Source: Vicia villosa
Taxonomy: Eukaryota > Streptophyta > Magnoliopsida > Fabales > Fabaceae
NCBI RefSeq assembly: GCF_029867415.1
Contig: NW_026705463.1
Coordinates: 1 to 64,000 of the forward strand
Direction of reading: 5' to 3'
DNA length: 64,000 bases
The translations under genes and the position numbers were made by a program. The notes under the pieces were generated by a model. The model saw nothing but the letters and a program-made list of their open reading frames with translations, was not told where the DNA came from and made no database searches. Below, piece by piece: positions 50,301-62,900 of the stretch (positions are counted from its first letter, which is position 1; each line of letters begins with the position of its first letter).

Positions 50301-51628
50301 CCTTGCGCGCAGACAACCTTGCTCTAGCCCGTGACCTTCAGCATGTAGTTTGGTAGGAGCACGACTTTGAGGGCTTCTATCTGGGTCAATGCATGTCCAA
50401 AACTAGTGACACCGGGCTCAATAGATAGGGGGCATGTCAAGGAACAATTCAACATCAAGCTTGTTCAAGATGGTGACTTGTGGAGGAAGAAACACGCGTT
50501 GACATTTGGCCCACCACATGTTTGACAAAATGCATGCGTGTGCCTTAAGAATCTGCCTTAGCCGCCTGCAGGATTGTGACTTGACGAGGGCACGACTTTG
50601 AAGACTTGTATCTTATTCAATATTTGCTCAATTGTCCCAATTCCTATTTCAATGGGTAGATGACATGGCAAAGAAGAGAATGATACCAAGTTTGCATTCA
50701 CATCACTTTTGTACAGCTTTAAAAATGACTGGAGATTTGGCATGCCATGTGTTTGTGGAAATGCCAGGTCATGACCTGACTTGTGACCTGGAATATGACT
50801 TGGTTCAAGTGAGTTTCCAGCAACTTTACAACACTTTAACTCTTCATACAAGCTTCAAATGAAAAAGTGTCCAACTACAAAGTTGTTCTACTCCATGAGA
50901 GGAACAACTTTGATGTTGGAAATTTTTCCAGAAAATGCCATTTGACCCGTGTAAATCAGTGCTGAAGTGGACTGTCCATCTAGATTCAAAACTTCAAATT
51001 TTTTCTAAGTATGAGAAACTTTCCATTTTTGTATTTTTTCTATTTTTGGCAACTTTTGTCAAACTCCCGATTTTATCCATTCCTTGACTTCTCTTGACCG
51101 ATTTTCCACCAAAAGTCAATATTTGAATAATTCTTCTGATTTTGACCCAAAAGTCAACTGTTCTGATTTTTCCGACTATTGATGAAATTCCCGATTAAAT
51201 CTCTTCCACTCACATCCAGTCAAACAAACACATCCACACAGTCAGTATGAGAAGTTTTCCACACATAGAAGCCACTTCTGATTAAATGTTGACCAGAAAG
51301 TCAACTGGTTGACTTTGGTCAAAGAAACCCTGATTTAAAAGAACCAGATGATTTGCAAGCTTGTACCCTCTAATCAATGCCCTGATTTGAAGCAGAGAGA
51401 CACCCCAATTCAGGAGCTTCCATGAACATAGAACCACATGATTATACCTCAGTCTTCTTATTTTCTGATCAACAATTCTTTGCAATAAAGCTCCTCCTTG
51501 TTAATCTTCGAATAGTACCAATGGTATGAATGCATGCATGTGAGTTATGACCTAGGTGATGTATGTACATGAATGTAAAGCCTAAGCCAGTTAGAAGTAA
51601 AGGGGTAGGACAAATTTGGGGTATGACA
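47364..51628 (-). mobile_element. Solo LTR (4265 bp), Ogre-like, nested in CACTA 2
   Basis: On the plus strand it runs from TGTCGCACGCTC to GGGGTATGACA, so the minus strand begins TGTCATACCCCAAATTTG, the Ogre/Tat type start. Target duplications GACGT (47359-47363 and 51629-51633) are identical. A minus-strand TATATAAAC near 49803-49813 is a probable TATA box. No internal region remains. Short frames inside it (49395-50278, 50558-51485 and others) show no homology that I recognise. Confidence 0.92.
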
Positions 51629-53080
51629 GACGTGAGTCTCACGTGGCAAATAGCGACGTGATTCTAACGTCACTACTTTGTGTATTTATTTACGCGTTTC
51701 ACTTCACTACACTACCATTCATCACAATTTATTTACGCGTTTCTCTCCCAAAACCAAAACCAAAAACCCTCATCTCCCAAAATCCTCAATTGCAATACCA
51801 ATTCAATCTTTCAATCCCAAATTTTTCTCACAAATTTCACATATTCTTATATCAAAGGTTAGTTACATCTGTATTTTTTTACAATTTCGTTCTATTTTCA
51901 TACTATATTATGTTTTTAATGTTTGATTTTTTTTGTATAGATTTTGAAGAGAGAAGAAGGTGCAGTAGATTAAAAAAGGTGGAGTAGATTGAAGAAGATG
52001 TAAGTTTTTTCTTCTAATGTAGTATATTTTTAATAGATTTATTAGGTAATTTTTGTATAGATTTTAAAGGGATAAGTTTTTTTTGTATAGATTTTGAAGA
52101 GAGAAGAATGTTTATTTATTATGTGATATATTTTTAATAGATTTATTAGGTTATTTTTTAATTAGGTTATTTTAAAAATTAATTATTATAAAACGAAATT
52201 ATAAATTAAATATTTAATATTTATTTATAAAAATTAAAAAATAAAACAGAATATAGTAAATAAAATAAAAACGAAAATTAAATTTATTTTTTATTAATAT
52301 TTTTAAAACTATTAGAAAAAGACTGATATATTAAAACTATTATTAAAATTATTATATATTAATATTATTAAAATAAATTTTTTGTTAAATATTTTACAAT
52401 ATATAAAATAGATTATTATAAATATTAATATATTTTAAAACGAATATAATAGTTATATATATTATAAAGTTTTCATATTTAAGAATATAATATAGATATA
52501 TATTATAAAGTTTTCACTTTAAAAAATAGATTATTATAACTTAATCAAAATATAATATATTCAAAACTAATATAATAGTTATATATATTATAAAGTTTTC
52601 ATTTTTAATTTTTATTATATATATTATTTATTATAATGAGTAATATTATACAATATTTAAAAAAAACAGAATATATAATATATTTATATATTTTAAACTG
52701 AATTTTTATATATGTAATAAAAACATAATATGTATGTGTTTGTATATTTCCAAACATAATAGTAATATTTCTTATTTCTTATTTTTATTACTATATATGT
52801 AATAAAAACATAATAGTAGTATATTTTTATTAAATAATATTTCCAATATGTGTAGTTTAAAATGTGTAGTTTCAGTCAAAAAAAAATGTGTAGTTAAACA
52901 AATAATAACCTTATGGTTAACATATGTTCAATATAACATGTGTAGTTAAAAATATTAGTAGTATTGTTATTAAATAATATTTTTAAGAATAGTAAATATT
53001 AACTAGTATACGTCTAAGAATAATATTAAGTTGATTAATATTTCTAACTCAAAATAACAATGATTGTATAAATATGCAGT

Positions 53081-55132
53081 ATGGAATATTATCGGTATTA
53101 TCGTAGTTGGATGTACGATAGAACATTTCCAGGAAGAATGGGACTTAAACCCAACTTTATAGTAGGACTTGAAGGGTTTATCAGTTGGGCGTTTGCTCAG
53201 GAATTATGTCGAAGCGAAGGAGGAGTTAGGTGTCCTTGTCTTAAATGTGAATGTAGACCAATAATTAGTGACCCGCAGGAAGTAACATCTCATTTGCATA
53301 GAAGGGGTTTCATTGCAAATTATTCGGAAGAAGTAACATCTCACGCACCCCACATCCCACACATGTACCAACACGTGAGGTTGATGAGGAAGTTGATGAG
53401 GCAGTTGATGAGATAAATGGAGTTGATCTTCGTTGAGGGATGATCCCGATGAGATTCATGTCGTTGACGGTAGATTTTGGATTTGGCCCGAAAGAAGCAA
53501 GTAAGTTTCTTATTTAAAAACTTTTATAGTATGTATACATTTTCATTTTTTGTATAAATTTATATTTAACATTTTCATTTTTTGTTTTAGTTTTGCGCCG
53601 AGTCGGACTGCTGCTAGGATTGTTAATTATATAATTCAGCAGATGTATAAATCATCTTTTAAGAGCTATGGCGATGTCAAAAATAAAGATGAATGGTTTA
53701 AAATGTTTAAGGTATTGTTATTTATTGTTATTTATTTAAGTTGTGCATTTAATTTATTTTTTTAGTTATTTTTATTTAAATGAAATTCTCATTATAATTA
53801 CTTAACTTTTTATTTTAATATCATACAATATTGCAAGTGAAATGTGTGTGGAATCCGTTGAATGAAAAAATGATTAAAAAAGTTTTTAATACCAGATGAT
53901 CTAAAAGAATGTCTGATATGCTGCGGCGAGTAAGGGAGAATTATGAGCGTCACGACATCCGTTCTCGCTGGATAGGCGAGGAGGTTTTTCAGGAGCTTGT
54001 TACATATTGGAGGACTCCAGAATTCCTGGCTAAATCAGAAACTTTTAAGAAGATGAGGACATCTGAAAAGGGGGTTGTGTCAATACAGTTGGAAGTATTA
54101 GTATCGCGGAGCATGCCCGACGATTGGTAAAAATTTTAAAATTTTAAAGTTACATCTTTATTCATAATATATTTTACTAATTATTTTTAATTTTATTATT
54201 TAGGCTAAGGAGTTGGGGAGAAAACCATTGATGCCTGAGTTACTTTTGAGGACCCGGACAAGGAGATCGGGAGGTTTTGTCGACGAGCGCACGAGATTGT
54301 ATCTTGTAAGTAATGACATTTATGTTGTTTTTTTTTAGTTTAATAAAAAATTTGTGACGTTATTTTCACGTGGCAACCTATAAATTATGGCGTGAATTTC
54401 AAGTGACAATTAATAAATTGCCACGTGAAAATCACGTGGCAAATCATAAGTTGTGGCGTGAAAATCATTTGGCAACTTTTTAATATATTTTAATTTAGTA
54501 TAGTATGTACATATTTATTTAGTATAATTAAATATGCATGTAAATATTTAACTTAAATTTCTTTATTGAATATGTGTGCAGGATGATTATAATACATTGC
54601 TTGCAACTTTTCTGGAAAATAATCTTCAATACATGCCAGCAGAGGGGGAGCCGCTTTACGCTGATGTTGATCACTATATTTGGAGTGAGGTTATTAAAGA
54701 AAAAGGGCCTAATGGTTGCTTTTTTGGGGCTGAAAATATGACGTCCAGCTATAGAGCTGGTGATCGCAATCTGTTTCAAAGAATTATAGATGGAGAGGGT
54801 GGATCGCATCAACCAAATCTGACACGGGAACAAGCTGAAACAGTAAGGCAATTGGCGTTAAGTGAGGCGAGACGCAAAAATGAGGCCCTGAGGCAGCAAC
54901 AAGAGCAGCAGATGGAGATGATGCGGAAGATGCAATCTGATATGGAGCAATAGCATGCGCAACAGATATAGGGCATTATGAAGAAGCAATCTGAGATGGA
55001 GGAGCAGATGAGACGATTTATGCAAGGTGGTGGAAATTATCGTAATGTTCCTGATCCAGAGCCGAAGGATGACAGAGTGGATGATGATTTTAATCCTGAT
55101 AATTATTTTCCGAATGATAATGATGCCTCATA
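53081..55132 (+). pseudogene. CACTA (En/Spm-type) transposase-family gene, broken
   Basis: Exon 1 (from ATG 53081) carries a transposase-associated domain: RSWMYDR, GLEGFISWAFAQ, CPCLKCEC and a HLHRRGF end. Later exons match the plant Ptta/En/Spm family (PF03004). They are 53591-53711 (FAPSRTAARIVNYIIQQ), about 53838-54126 (WNPLNEKMIKK, ENYERHDIR, LVTYWRTPEF), 54204-54305 (AKELGRKPLMPELLLR, GGFVDERT) and 54582 onward (Gln-rich coiled coil). Intron borders GTAAGT/AG are visible and phases match. Damage: a frameshift in exon 1 near 53350, a stop at 53897, a frameshift near 54080, and stops at 54951 and about 54969. The final stop is at about 55132. Confidence 0.88.
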
Positions 55133-56551
55133 AAAACATTTTGTATTTCATTTGTTTTAAATTTATATTTATGCAACTTATTTTACATTTTAATTCATTA
55201 AAATATTAGTTTTAAATTTTTAGTTTTATTTAATTGAATTTATTATCTAAAATTTATTATATGAATTTATTTTATAAAATTTTATTATATAAATTTTATT
55301 ATATAAATTATATTTTATAAATTTTATTATATAAATTTTATTATATATAAATTTTATTATATAAATTAATTAATTTATTATATAAAAATATAAGTATACC
55401 TGCGTTATTTAAATTTAAAAAAAAAAAACATTCAAAGTAGCGACGTGAGACCAACGTCGCTAATAAAGTCAATTTCACATTCTCCCACACCTGCTCTGCG
55501 TGCAGGGACATGTTCCCCATATAAATTTATTGCGACGTGGGAATCACGTCGCAACCTTCTGACGTGTTTTCTACGTCGCTACTGCTTTGCCACACGTGCA
55601 CGTGCAACATAACAGCTCACGTCGTTATAGTTTGATTATGACGTGATTTTTAATATTGCGGCCTGTAGAGCATTTTTTTGTAGTGGGTATTGCGTTATTT
55701 CTACTTTCGTTGCAAAAATATTTAACAGTGAAAACATAATTTTTCTGATCTAAAAATTATTCTCAGTATAAAGTTTAACATACTATTCATTAGAGTACCA
55801 TCGGTACGAGGGTCTTCACATTCTAGACTATAGTGACTTAAAGCTTAAATGTTAAAAGCAATAAATAAGTAGCTATTTTTATCGCATTAATACTAGACAT
55901 AATAAAATACAACATAAAAACTAAGTCAACAAAACTCTAAGATGCAAAATATTTAATTTGCAAGTATACCTCAATGTAAGATATATGTACTTTTACTAAG
56001 TGTAATTGTTGGCTCTAGTAAAGCTTGGATGATAAAAATAATGAACTAGGTTTCTATTTATGATGAAAAACGTGTACATGACCTACTTAAAACGTGCAAA
56101 GTAAATGGAAGAAAGTGAAGCGAAACTGCTGTACTGGTGCTATTTTTTTGGCCACTTACGTCAAGATGGGTGTTAGCTGGGCTGACGGCCTGTTTGTCAC
56201 GACTCTTTCAATATACTATAGATCATGAGCCATGTCGGGCATCAGTTGGGCTGACGACATGCTCGTCATGGTTCTTTTACTTGAATCCTCTATTTTGTTG
56301 ACTTTATGGTGACTGTCTGGCCTTGTAGGTGCATGACACCAGTCATGACTGGGTTGTGCCCATCATGGCAGTAGGAATCTTAGAATTCATTGTCGTTTTC
56401 TTTGTTTTTATCGTTGTGTCGCATAGAGGCCTCTAACTGCCAAGTACCTAAAATACACATATAATACCAGCATAAAACACATAAATGCATGAATCTATCT
56501 TAAAACAAGTGTGTATCGAGCTAATATATCAGTGTGTTTGGCATGTCATCA

Positions 56552-57116
56552 ATCTTTAGTACATCTTGCGCTCAAGACGCTGAAATTGATGCACATTCCC
56601 CATTTATTTGATGATTTTTGAACCAGGACCACATTAACCAACAAGATTTGATATTTGACCCTATTTATGAAGCCTACACTCTTCAACTTATCAGCCTCCT
56701 CATTAATTACTGCTTATTTCTCCTTGTCCACTTTTCACTTTCTCTAAGATATGTATTTCATTATGGAGTCAATGGTGAGGCAATGACATATCACTATGAC
56801 TTCTATACATGGCATGTTGACGAGTGTCCAAGCAAACAAGTCGATGTTTCTACTTAATAGGGCAAACAATTCTTCTTCTTCTTCTTTTGCTTCAGACGGG
56901 GAGGTGCAACATTTTGTGAATTGAAAATCTCATGGCTCAATCTGGACCTCCTTTATATCTTTTGAGGAAGTAAGCCTTTCCTTCTCAAGCTATATCCTAA
57001 GATCAAAATTCACTACATTCATTACATGTCCACCTGATTGTAGAATGAGGACTGCGACCATCCATACTCTTCTTATTTTGAGGATGCTACAGTAATGTGC
57101 TATTGCAAAATGGCTT
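56552..57116. other. Spacer without recognised features
   Basis: Moderately AT-rich with a (TTC)n run near 56873. A 79-codon frame at 56618-56857 has no domain that I recognise. Confidence 0.4.
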
Positions 57117-57126
57117 TTACTACGAG

Positions 57127-57316
57127 GAGGAGTGCTAACAACACTCTCTTTTCAACACTCTCTCAAACACCCACTTTCTTATTGGTTGAAACATGTGTGG
57201 GTCCCTCACTTTGAAAATAGGCCCCACATAAAGTGGTAGAACCCACACATGTTTCAACCAATAAGAGAGTGAGTATTTGAGAGAGTGTTGAAAAGAGAGT
57301 GTTCTTAGCATTTCTC
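57127..57316. mobile_element. MITE, Mutator-like, 190-bp hairpin
   Basis: Nearly the whole element is an inverted repeat: CACTCTCTTTTCAACACTCT at the left reappears complemented at the right, and the match extends through TTGGTTGAAACATGTGTGGG. Flanking 10-bp direct repeats TTACTACGAG (57117-57126 and 57317-57326) are identical. The 9-10-bp duplication and long terminal repeats fit a Mutator-derived MITE. Short minus-strand frames over it are artefacts. Confidence 0.9.
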
Positions 57317-57326
57317 TTACTACGAG

Positions 57327-57751
57327 ATACTTGATATTGACTGTCTTCATGTTCTTCTTTAATACACACGTTGTTTTGAGATTTATATGGCTCTTCACCT
57401 ATATTAGCTCGATAATCATGTTACTTGCCCCTACTGGCCTGTGATAACTTGTAACATTTTATTTACTTAATTAACATTATTATATATACTTCTACTAAAA
57501 AAACATTATTGCCCCCACTAAAATATTAAATTATTTTATGCGTAGACTTAAATGTATAATGAGAAATAGATTATATATAATTATGCAAGCACAAAAAAAA
57601 AATATTTGATAGTTTAAAAATAAAAATATACTATACAAGAATTATAAAAAAAAACATATCGACAAATTTAAATAGCTGACATTGAGGTATTTTTATTTTT
57701 TTGTGTGTATAAAATAATATGTATTTTGTATTCTTTAATTTTTAAATAAAA
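57327..57751. other. AT-rich spacer
   Basis: Increasingly AT-rich toward the microsatellite. Nothing recognised. Confidence 0.5.
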
Positions 57752-58327
<576 letters not shown>

Positions 58328-58479
58328 CACATCACTTATGTATTGATATAATATTTTGCCCGAGTAAGAAAATTTCCTGGATCCATCTCAGCGAACAAAA
58401 GAGCATTTATGGACTTTAATGTATATTCATACCTTCACTTCATTTCTAAGATTTTCTACGCTTTTTGGGTTTGGCAAAT

Positions 58480-59712
58480 GAAAACCCGAAAATTAAACCC
58501 TATACCCCTACGTTTATTCCAATACTCCTACAAAAAAAAATTCGGACAAATTTACCTCTGTATAAATAGTAAAAATTACAAAATTTTTCACTTTTTCACT
58601 CATTTTCACGGTTACACAGCGTTTGAGAAGAGGGATTTTTTTTAGCCAAAACCGGATAACCCAGCCTCGTCAGTTCCGGTTCACATTTCATTTAAAAAGT
58701 AAGTTTTTCAAAAAAAATTCTCAGCCGGATAACCCAGCTATAGGGTTTCCGGTTCTGTTCGTTTTCTTCCGTTACCAGCCGGATAACCCAATGATGGGGT
58801 TTCCGGTTCCTTTTTTCTCAGTCGGATAACGAGATACTTTGCCTCACAAGTATCCAAATCTCTCACTCAAAATTCGGTCCTCTGTATCCTCTTCTTTCTC
58901 TCAAACACGCTCTGCTTCAGAAACCACAACAATGGCAACTCTCCACCTCTCAAAAAACGGCCCTCTCACGATTTCTCTCCTTGATTTCGTTCTCTCGGCT
59001 TCAAAACCGAATTCCTCTCTTTGCTACTTAAATCTCTCACGCTCCTGTTTCAACAACAACAATGGCAGCTCACATCTCTCTCTTCTAAATCTATTTCTCT
59101 ACTCCTATGAACCGAACAACAACAAACAATTCAAAACCTCGGTTTCGCGAAAAGCACAAAAACAACGACAACCAAACTCGTTTCATCTCTCTCAAATCGG
59201 TTCGGTATGTTTATAGCAACAACAACCACGATGTTTACAGCAACAACAACAGTTAATGGCATGATAAATTGCAACACAACAATGGGAAATGAATATAGTT
59301 ATGAAATCATCAAGCAACAACAACAAATACTACAAGAACAAGTGCAAACAACAACAACAAATCGATAATAATTAAAAAGGAGAAAGAGGTTTTGAGGTAT
59401 TATAAAACATGGATCTAACCGCAAACCGGAACACCCACCCCTGGGATATCCGGTTGCGCAAAATTGAAAAAAACGAACCGGAACACCCACCCCTGGGTTG
59501 TCCGGTTTTGAATTTTACTAACCGGAAATCTGCATTTTCGGATATTAGGTTTAGGCAACGTCACAGTCTCCGTACAAATAGTAAAAATGAAAAAATAAAA
59601 AAAATAAAAAAAAAAGTTAAAAGTAAAAAAAAGGATAAAATTGGAATTTTTTTAAAATTGTAGGAATATTGGGATAAACGTTGTGATACGGGGTATAATT
59701 TTCTGAAAACCG
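58480..59712. mobile_element. Candidate long-inverted-repeat element with hairpin repeats
   Basis: The left end (58487 onward, GAAAATTAAACCCTATACCC) and the complement of the right end (GAAAATTATACCCCG, from about 59704 inward) match imperfectly over about 75 bp, through ACGTTTAT, CCAATA and TCCTACAA. Inside each end lie repeated CCGG...CCGG hairpins of about 30 bp. The middle (58839-59216) has a 125-codon Ser/Asn-rich frame without recognised homology. No clear target duplication was found. It could be a foldback or Mutator-like non-autonomous element; this is not established. Confidence 0.45.
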
Positions 59713-60307
59713 AATCCGACAGGCTCAATAATTTTAGTACGCATTATTATTGAGAATTTTTTTATAGATCCTACCTTCTTGGTCATCCGCGGTGAAAATT
59801 CAAAATTATCTCTATTTTGAAAATATATTTTCGAAGTAATTTTTTTTTTTTAGATTTTTTCAGAATTCGGAAATGCATTCCCGAAAACATCAAATGAGAA
59901 TGTTTTTGGAGATGCATTTCCGAAATAATCCATTTTTAGATGTTTCGGAAATACATTTCCAAAAAATAGTGCTAAAAAGTATGGAGAAAAAATATAGAAA
60001 AATTGAAGAAGCGTTTGTGGTTTGTCAGAGTCACAAAAATATCCAAGAACTATTATTGATCAATGGCTGAATATAAGAATACTGATGGAATCAATGGCTG
60101 AATATAAGAACTATTAGTTTTCTTATATTCCAATTTCTGAAAAAATGCGTTTTCTGTGAATAAAAGAATACTGAATTTTTGCTTTTTCAGGGATCAACGG
60201 CTCTATGTGATGTAGGTGATGCATTTCTGGGATCAATGGCTGTATGTGATGTAGCTGAATTTTTGCTTTTCTCCATACTGAATCAGATGCATTTTGTTCA
60301 GGGTTGT

Positions 60308-60661
60308 TTTTTTTTTTTAATAAGCAATTGATTGAAAAGCTCGCACTAGGGGTGCAACCCTTACAAAAAAACACCAAGCACTAAAGATTGCTTGTGTCGG
60401 ATAAAGGAAGTTTAAACCACTCATAATAGGTTGGTCTAAACTTAGTATATCCGCTATACAACCATCTCCAAGAAAGAAAAACAATGTTAGAACAAATAAC
60501 ATCGAAGCAAAACTCCTCCCCCTTGAAGATAATCGCATTCCTCATAATCCAAATGCTCCATATAGTAGCCACCCAAACAAAATTGATTAAAATTCTTCGG
60601 TTGCGACACTTCACCTTTTCTTGAATAACACCGAAGCAAAGAATCTCCTCCACGTTTATCG
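60308..60661 (-). mobile_element. LINE insertion, severely 5'-truncated (354 bp)
   Basis: Flanked by identical 17-bp target duplications ATTTTGTTCAGGGTTGT (60291-60307 and 60662-60678). The minus strand ends in a poly(A) run (60318-60308). The body is the extreme 3' end of a plant L1-type ORF2. All three features are hallmarks of target-primed reverse transcription. Confidence 0.93.
60381..60653 (-). pseudogene. LINE ORF2 C-terminal fragment
   Basis: The frame includes VWVATIWSIWIMRNAIIF and IVFLSWRWLYSG, the C-terminal region of plant L1-type ORF2 after the zinc-binding domain. Only about 90 residues remain, so it is inactive. Confidence 0.85.
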
Positions 60662-60869
60662 ATTTTGTTCAGGGTTGTGCAAGTTGTTGTTCACTGGATC
60701 TTCATTTTTTCGGAAGTGTAATTTTGAAACCTTGTTTTCGGAAATGTATCTCCGAAAACACTCAATTTGATGTTTTCAGAGATGCATTTTCAAATTCTGT
60801 AAAAATTTAAAGAAATAAAATTATTTTCGTAAATGCATTTTCGAAGAAGAGATATTTTTAAGTTTTCGC

Positions 60870-61882
60870 TGGAGGTTCTCTTTGTAGGAAGTCTACACTG
60901 AAATTCTCTTATTATTTGATTATTGAGCTGGACTTGGTGGAAATTAAACTTCCTAACCTTAGTTTGGCCCAAGATAAAACGATTAAAAAGAAAATACCCT
61001 TCATTTATTTCATTCTTAGGTTTCTAGGATTTCATATTTTAGAGTTTAGATAAAAAAACGCAACAACACAACTAAGCGGCGTCTTTCATCTTCAAGCTCG
61101 TGCTGCCGCCACACCACATGGTGTTACAATACCATAGTTTGGCTGGTTTTTTAAAAAGTGTTGGATATTGTTGTTAACACAAATAAAATAATGTTATTCT
61201 GGTTTGTATATAAGAATCTTAATTTTCATTTTTTCAGAACTGCTTCAAGTTTCATCCATCTTGAATGTTCTTGAATGTTGAATTAACTTATTGAACTCAC
61301 ACGATTATCCATTGATTAAACCGAAAAGGACTAAACGGAGAGAGAATTCAGTCAAAAATGGGCCTATAGTTTCCAAACGTGAGCCTATGGTTTCCAACCG
61401 TGGACTTATTCGGATTGTGGTTTTGGGCCCAATTTTCGACTCAAACTGACCGATGTCCAACCCTAATCGTTACTATGATACTATTATAAATTAAATGTTC
61501 AATATTTTCTTTAAACATTTTTTTAATGTAAATTAAATTAAATATTTATTATTTTACTAATTATCTCAAAAAAATGCTAACCAGTTAACACATTTTGGAA
61601 ATAATACTACAATCACGAAATATTATATAAAATAATTAAAAAATGAAAAAAATTGCAATACAACTAACTCTTTATTTTAATGCTTATATTTTTGTCATAT
61701 TTTATTATAATACATATTACCTGCGTCTTTAAAACCAAAATCCTTTTATATTAATTAAGTTAATTAAAAAATTTAGATGTAATATTAAATTTGTACACAA
61801 TTTATATTATTTTGACAAATTTAATTTTAAGAAAGATAACTAGTTAATATTTATATTAGAATATTTTATATCATAATATTTA
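60870..61882. other. Spacer without recognised features
   Basis: AT-rich. A GC-richer patch at about 61070-61130 resembles transcribed plant sequence, and GGGCC words lie near 61360 and 61427, but no reading frame or gene structure is supported. Confidence 0.4.
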
Positions 61883-62900
61883 TCATAGATTGATATTAAG
61901 TTTAGCCTTGATTTTCAGAAGTTCAGTTAAGCTGGAAACTAACTCATCTCTAGAGAATTTAGAAAATACCTCTTCAGAATCTGAGTCTGATGTAGATTCT
62001 GACTCATCATCAATAGTGGCCATCAGTGCTATGTTTGCCTGCACATCTTCAGAGTCTGACTCTTGATCAGAAGAATCTGAGTCATCCCAAGTAGGCATCA
62101 GACCTTTCTTCTTTTCAAACTTTTTCTTGGGCTTTTCCCTCTGAAGCTTTGGACACTCATTCTTGTAATGTCCAGGTTCCTTGCATTCATAGCACGTCAC
62201 CTTCTTCTTGTCAGATCTTCTGTGTCTAGAAGATTCTCCTCTTTCAGGCCTTTTGAAGTTCTTGAAGTTCTTGAACTTCCTCTGTTTGCTTTTCCAGAGT
62301 TGATTTACTCTTCTGGAGATCATAGAAAGTTCATCTTCTTCTTCTTCTTCTTCTTCTAATTCTGACTCTTCAGAATCTTCTTCTTCAGCCTGAAAAAGCG
62401 TTAGTGCATTTTTTATTATTAGATTTTAATGCAATAGACTTACCTTTCTTTTGAGGCCCGTTTGCATCCAGCTCTATTTCATGGCTTCTTAAGGCACTGA
62501 TCAGCTCCTCAAGAGAAACTTCATTTAGATTCTTAGCAATCTTGAATGCAGACACCATTGGGCCCCATCTTTTGGGCAAGCTTCTGATGATCTTCTTGAC
62601 ATGATCAGCCTTGGTGTAGCCTTTATCTAGCACTCTTAATCTAGCAGTCAGAGTCTGGAATCTTGAGAACGTTGCTTCAATGTTTTCATCTTCCTCCATC
62701 TTGAATGCTTCATATTTCTGGATTAATGCTAAGGCCTTTGTCTCCTTGACTTGAGCATTACCCTCATGAGTCATCTTTAAGGATTCAAAGATATCATGAG
62801 CAGTTTCTCTGTTTGTTATCTTCTCATACACAGCATGAGAGATAGCATTTAGCAATATAGTTCTAGATGTGTGATGATTATTGAAGTCTTTCTATTGATC
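61883..62900 (-). pseudogene. Ty1/copia gag remnant (UBN2-type) with zinc knuckle
   Basis: The upstream frame (62855-62385) has gag text of the copia UBN2 type: ETKALALIQKYEAFKM, ATFSRFQTL, IIRSLPKRWGPMVSAF, LNEVSLEELI. A frameshift near 62390 leads to the next frame (62323-61883), with an acidic Glu run and the zinc knuckle CYECKEPGHYKNEC (CX2CX4HX4C). A Ser/Asp-rich tail follows. The N-terminal gag, LTR and all of pol are missing. Homology ends abruptly at about 61885 in AT-rich DNA. Confidence 0.9.

Larger units (their letters stand above)
46973..55685 (+). mobile_element. CACTA transposon 2 (8713 bp), defective
   Basis: Starts CACTACAAGATATACTC; the right end read inward is CACTACAAAAAAATGCTC. 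Target duplications GGT (46970-46972 and 55686-55688) are identical. Subterminal GCGACGTG/CACGTCGC words cluster at both ends. It encodes a broken transposase-family gene at 53081-55132 and contains an Ogre-like solo LTR (47364-51628). The catalytic transposase domain (Transposase_21) was not found, so it is a deletion derivative. Confidence 0.93.
46357..56551 (-). repeat. 5' LTR of Athila-like element, split by CACTA 2
   Basis: The plus-strand ends are TGATGGGCATGC at 46357 and GCATGTCATCA ending at 56551: TG...CA with a 5-bp inverted terminus TGATG/CATCA. Without CACTA 2 and its target duplication the LTR is about 1478 bp. The gag and PBS on its left fit this orientation. The second LTR of the element is not in the window, so the outer border rests on the termini alone. 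Confidence 0.6.
59860..60850. repeat. Field of short imperfect palindromes
   Basis: The word CGGAAATGCATTTCCG, or variants of it, occurs at about 59875, 59903, 59944, 60712, 60739, 60777 and 60829. In between (60055-60260) lie short duplicated stretches with ATCAATGGCTG. The field is split by the LINE insertion at 60308-60661. No coding content of its own. Confidence 0.65.

Noticed and set aside
58839..59216. 125-codon plus-strand frame as a host gene
   Set aside because: Ser/Asn-rich, low-complexity, no domain, and enclosed by inverted repeats; kept only as part of the candidate element.
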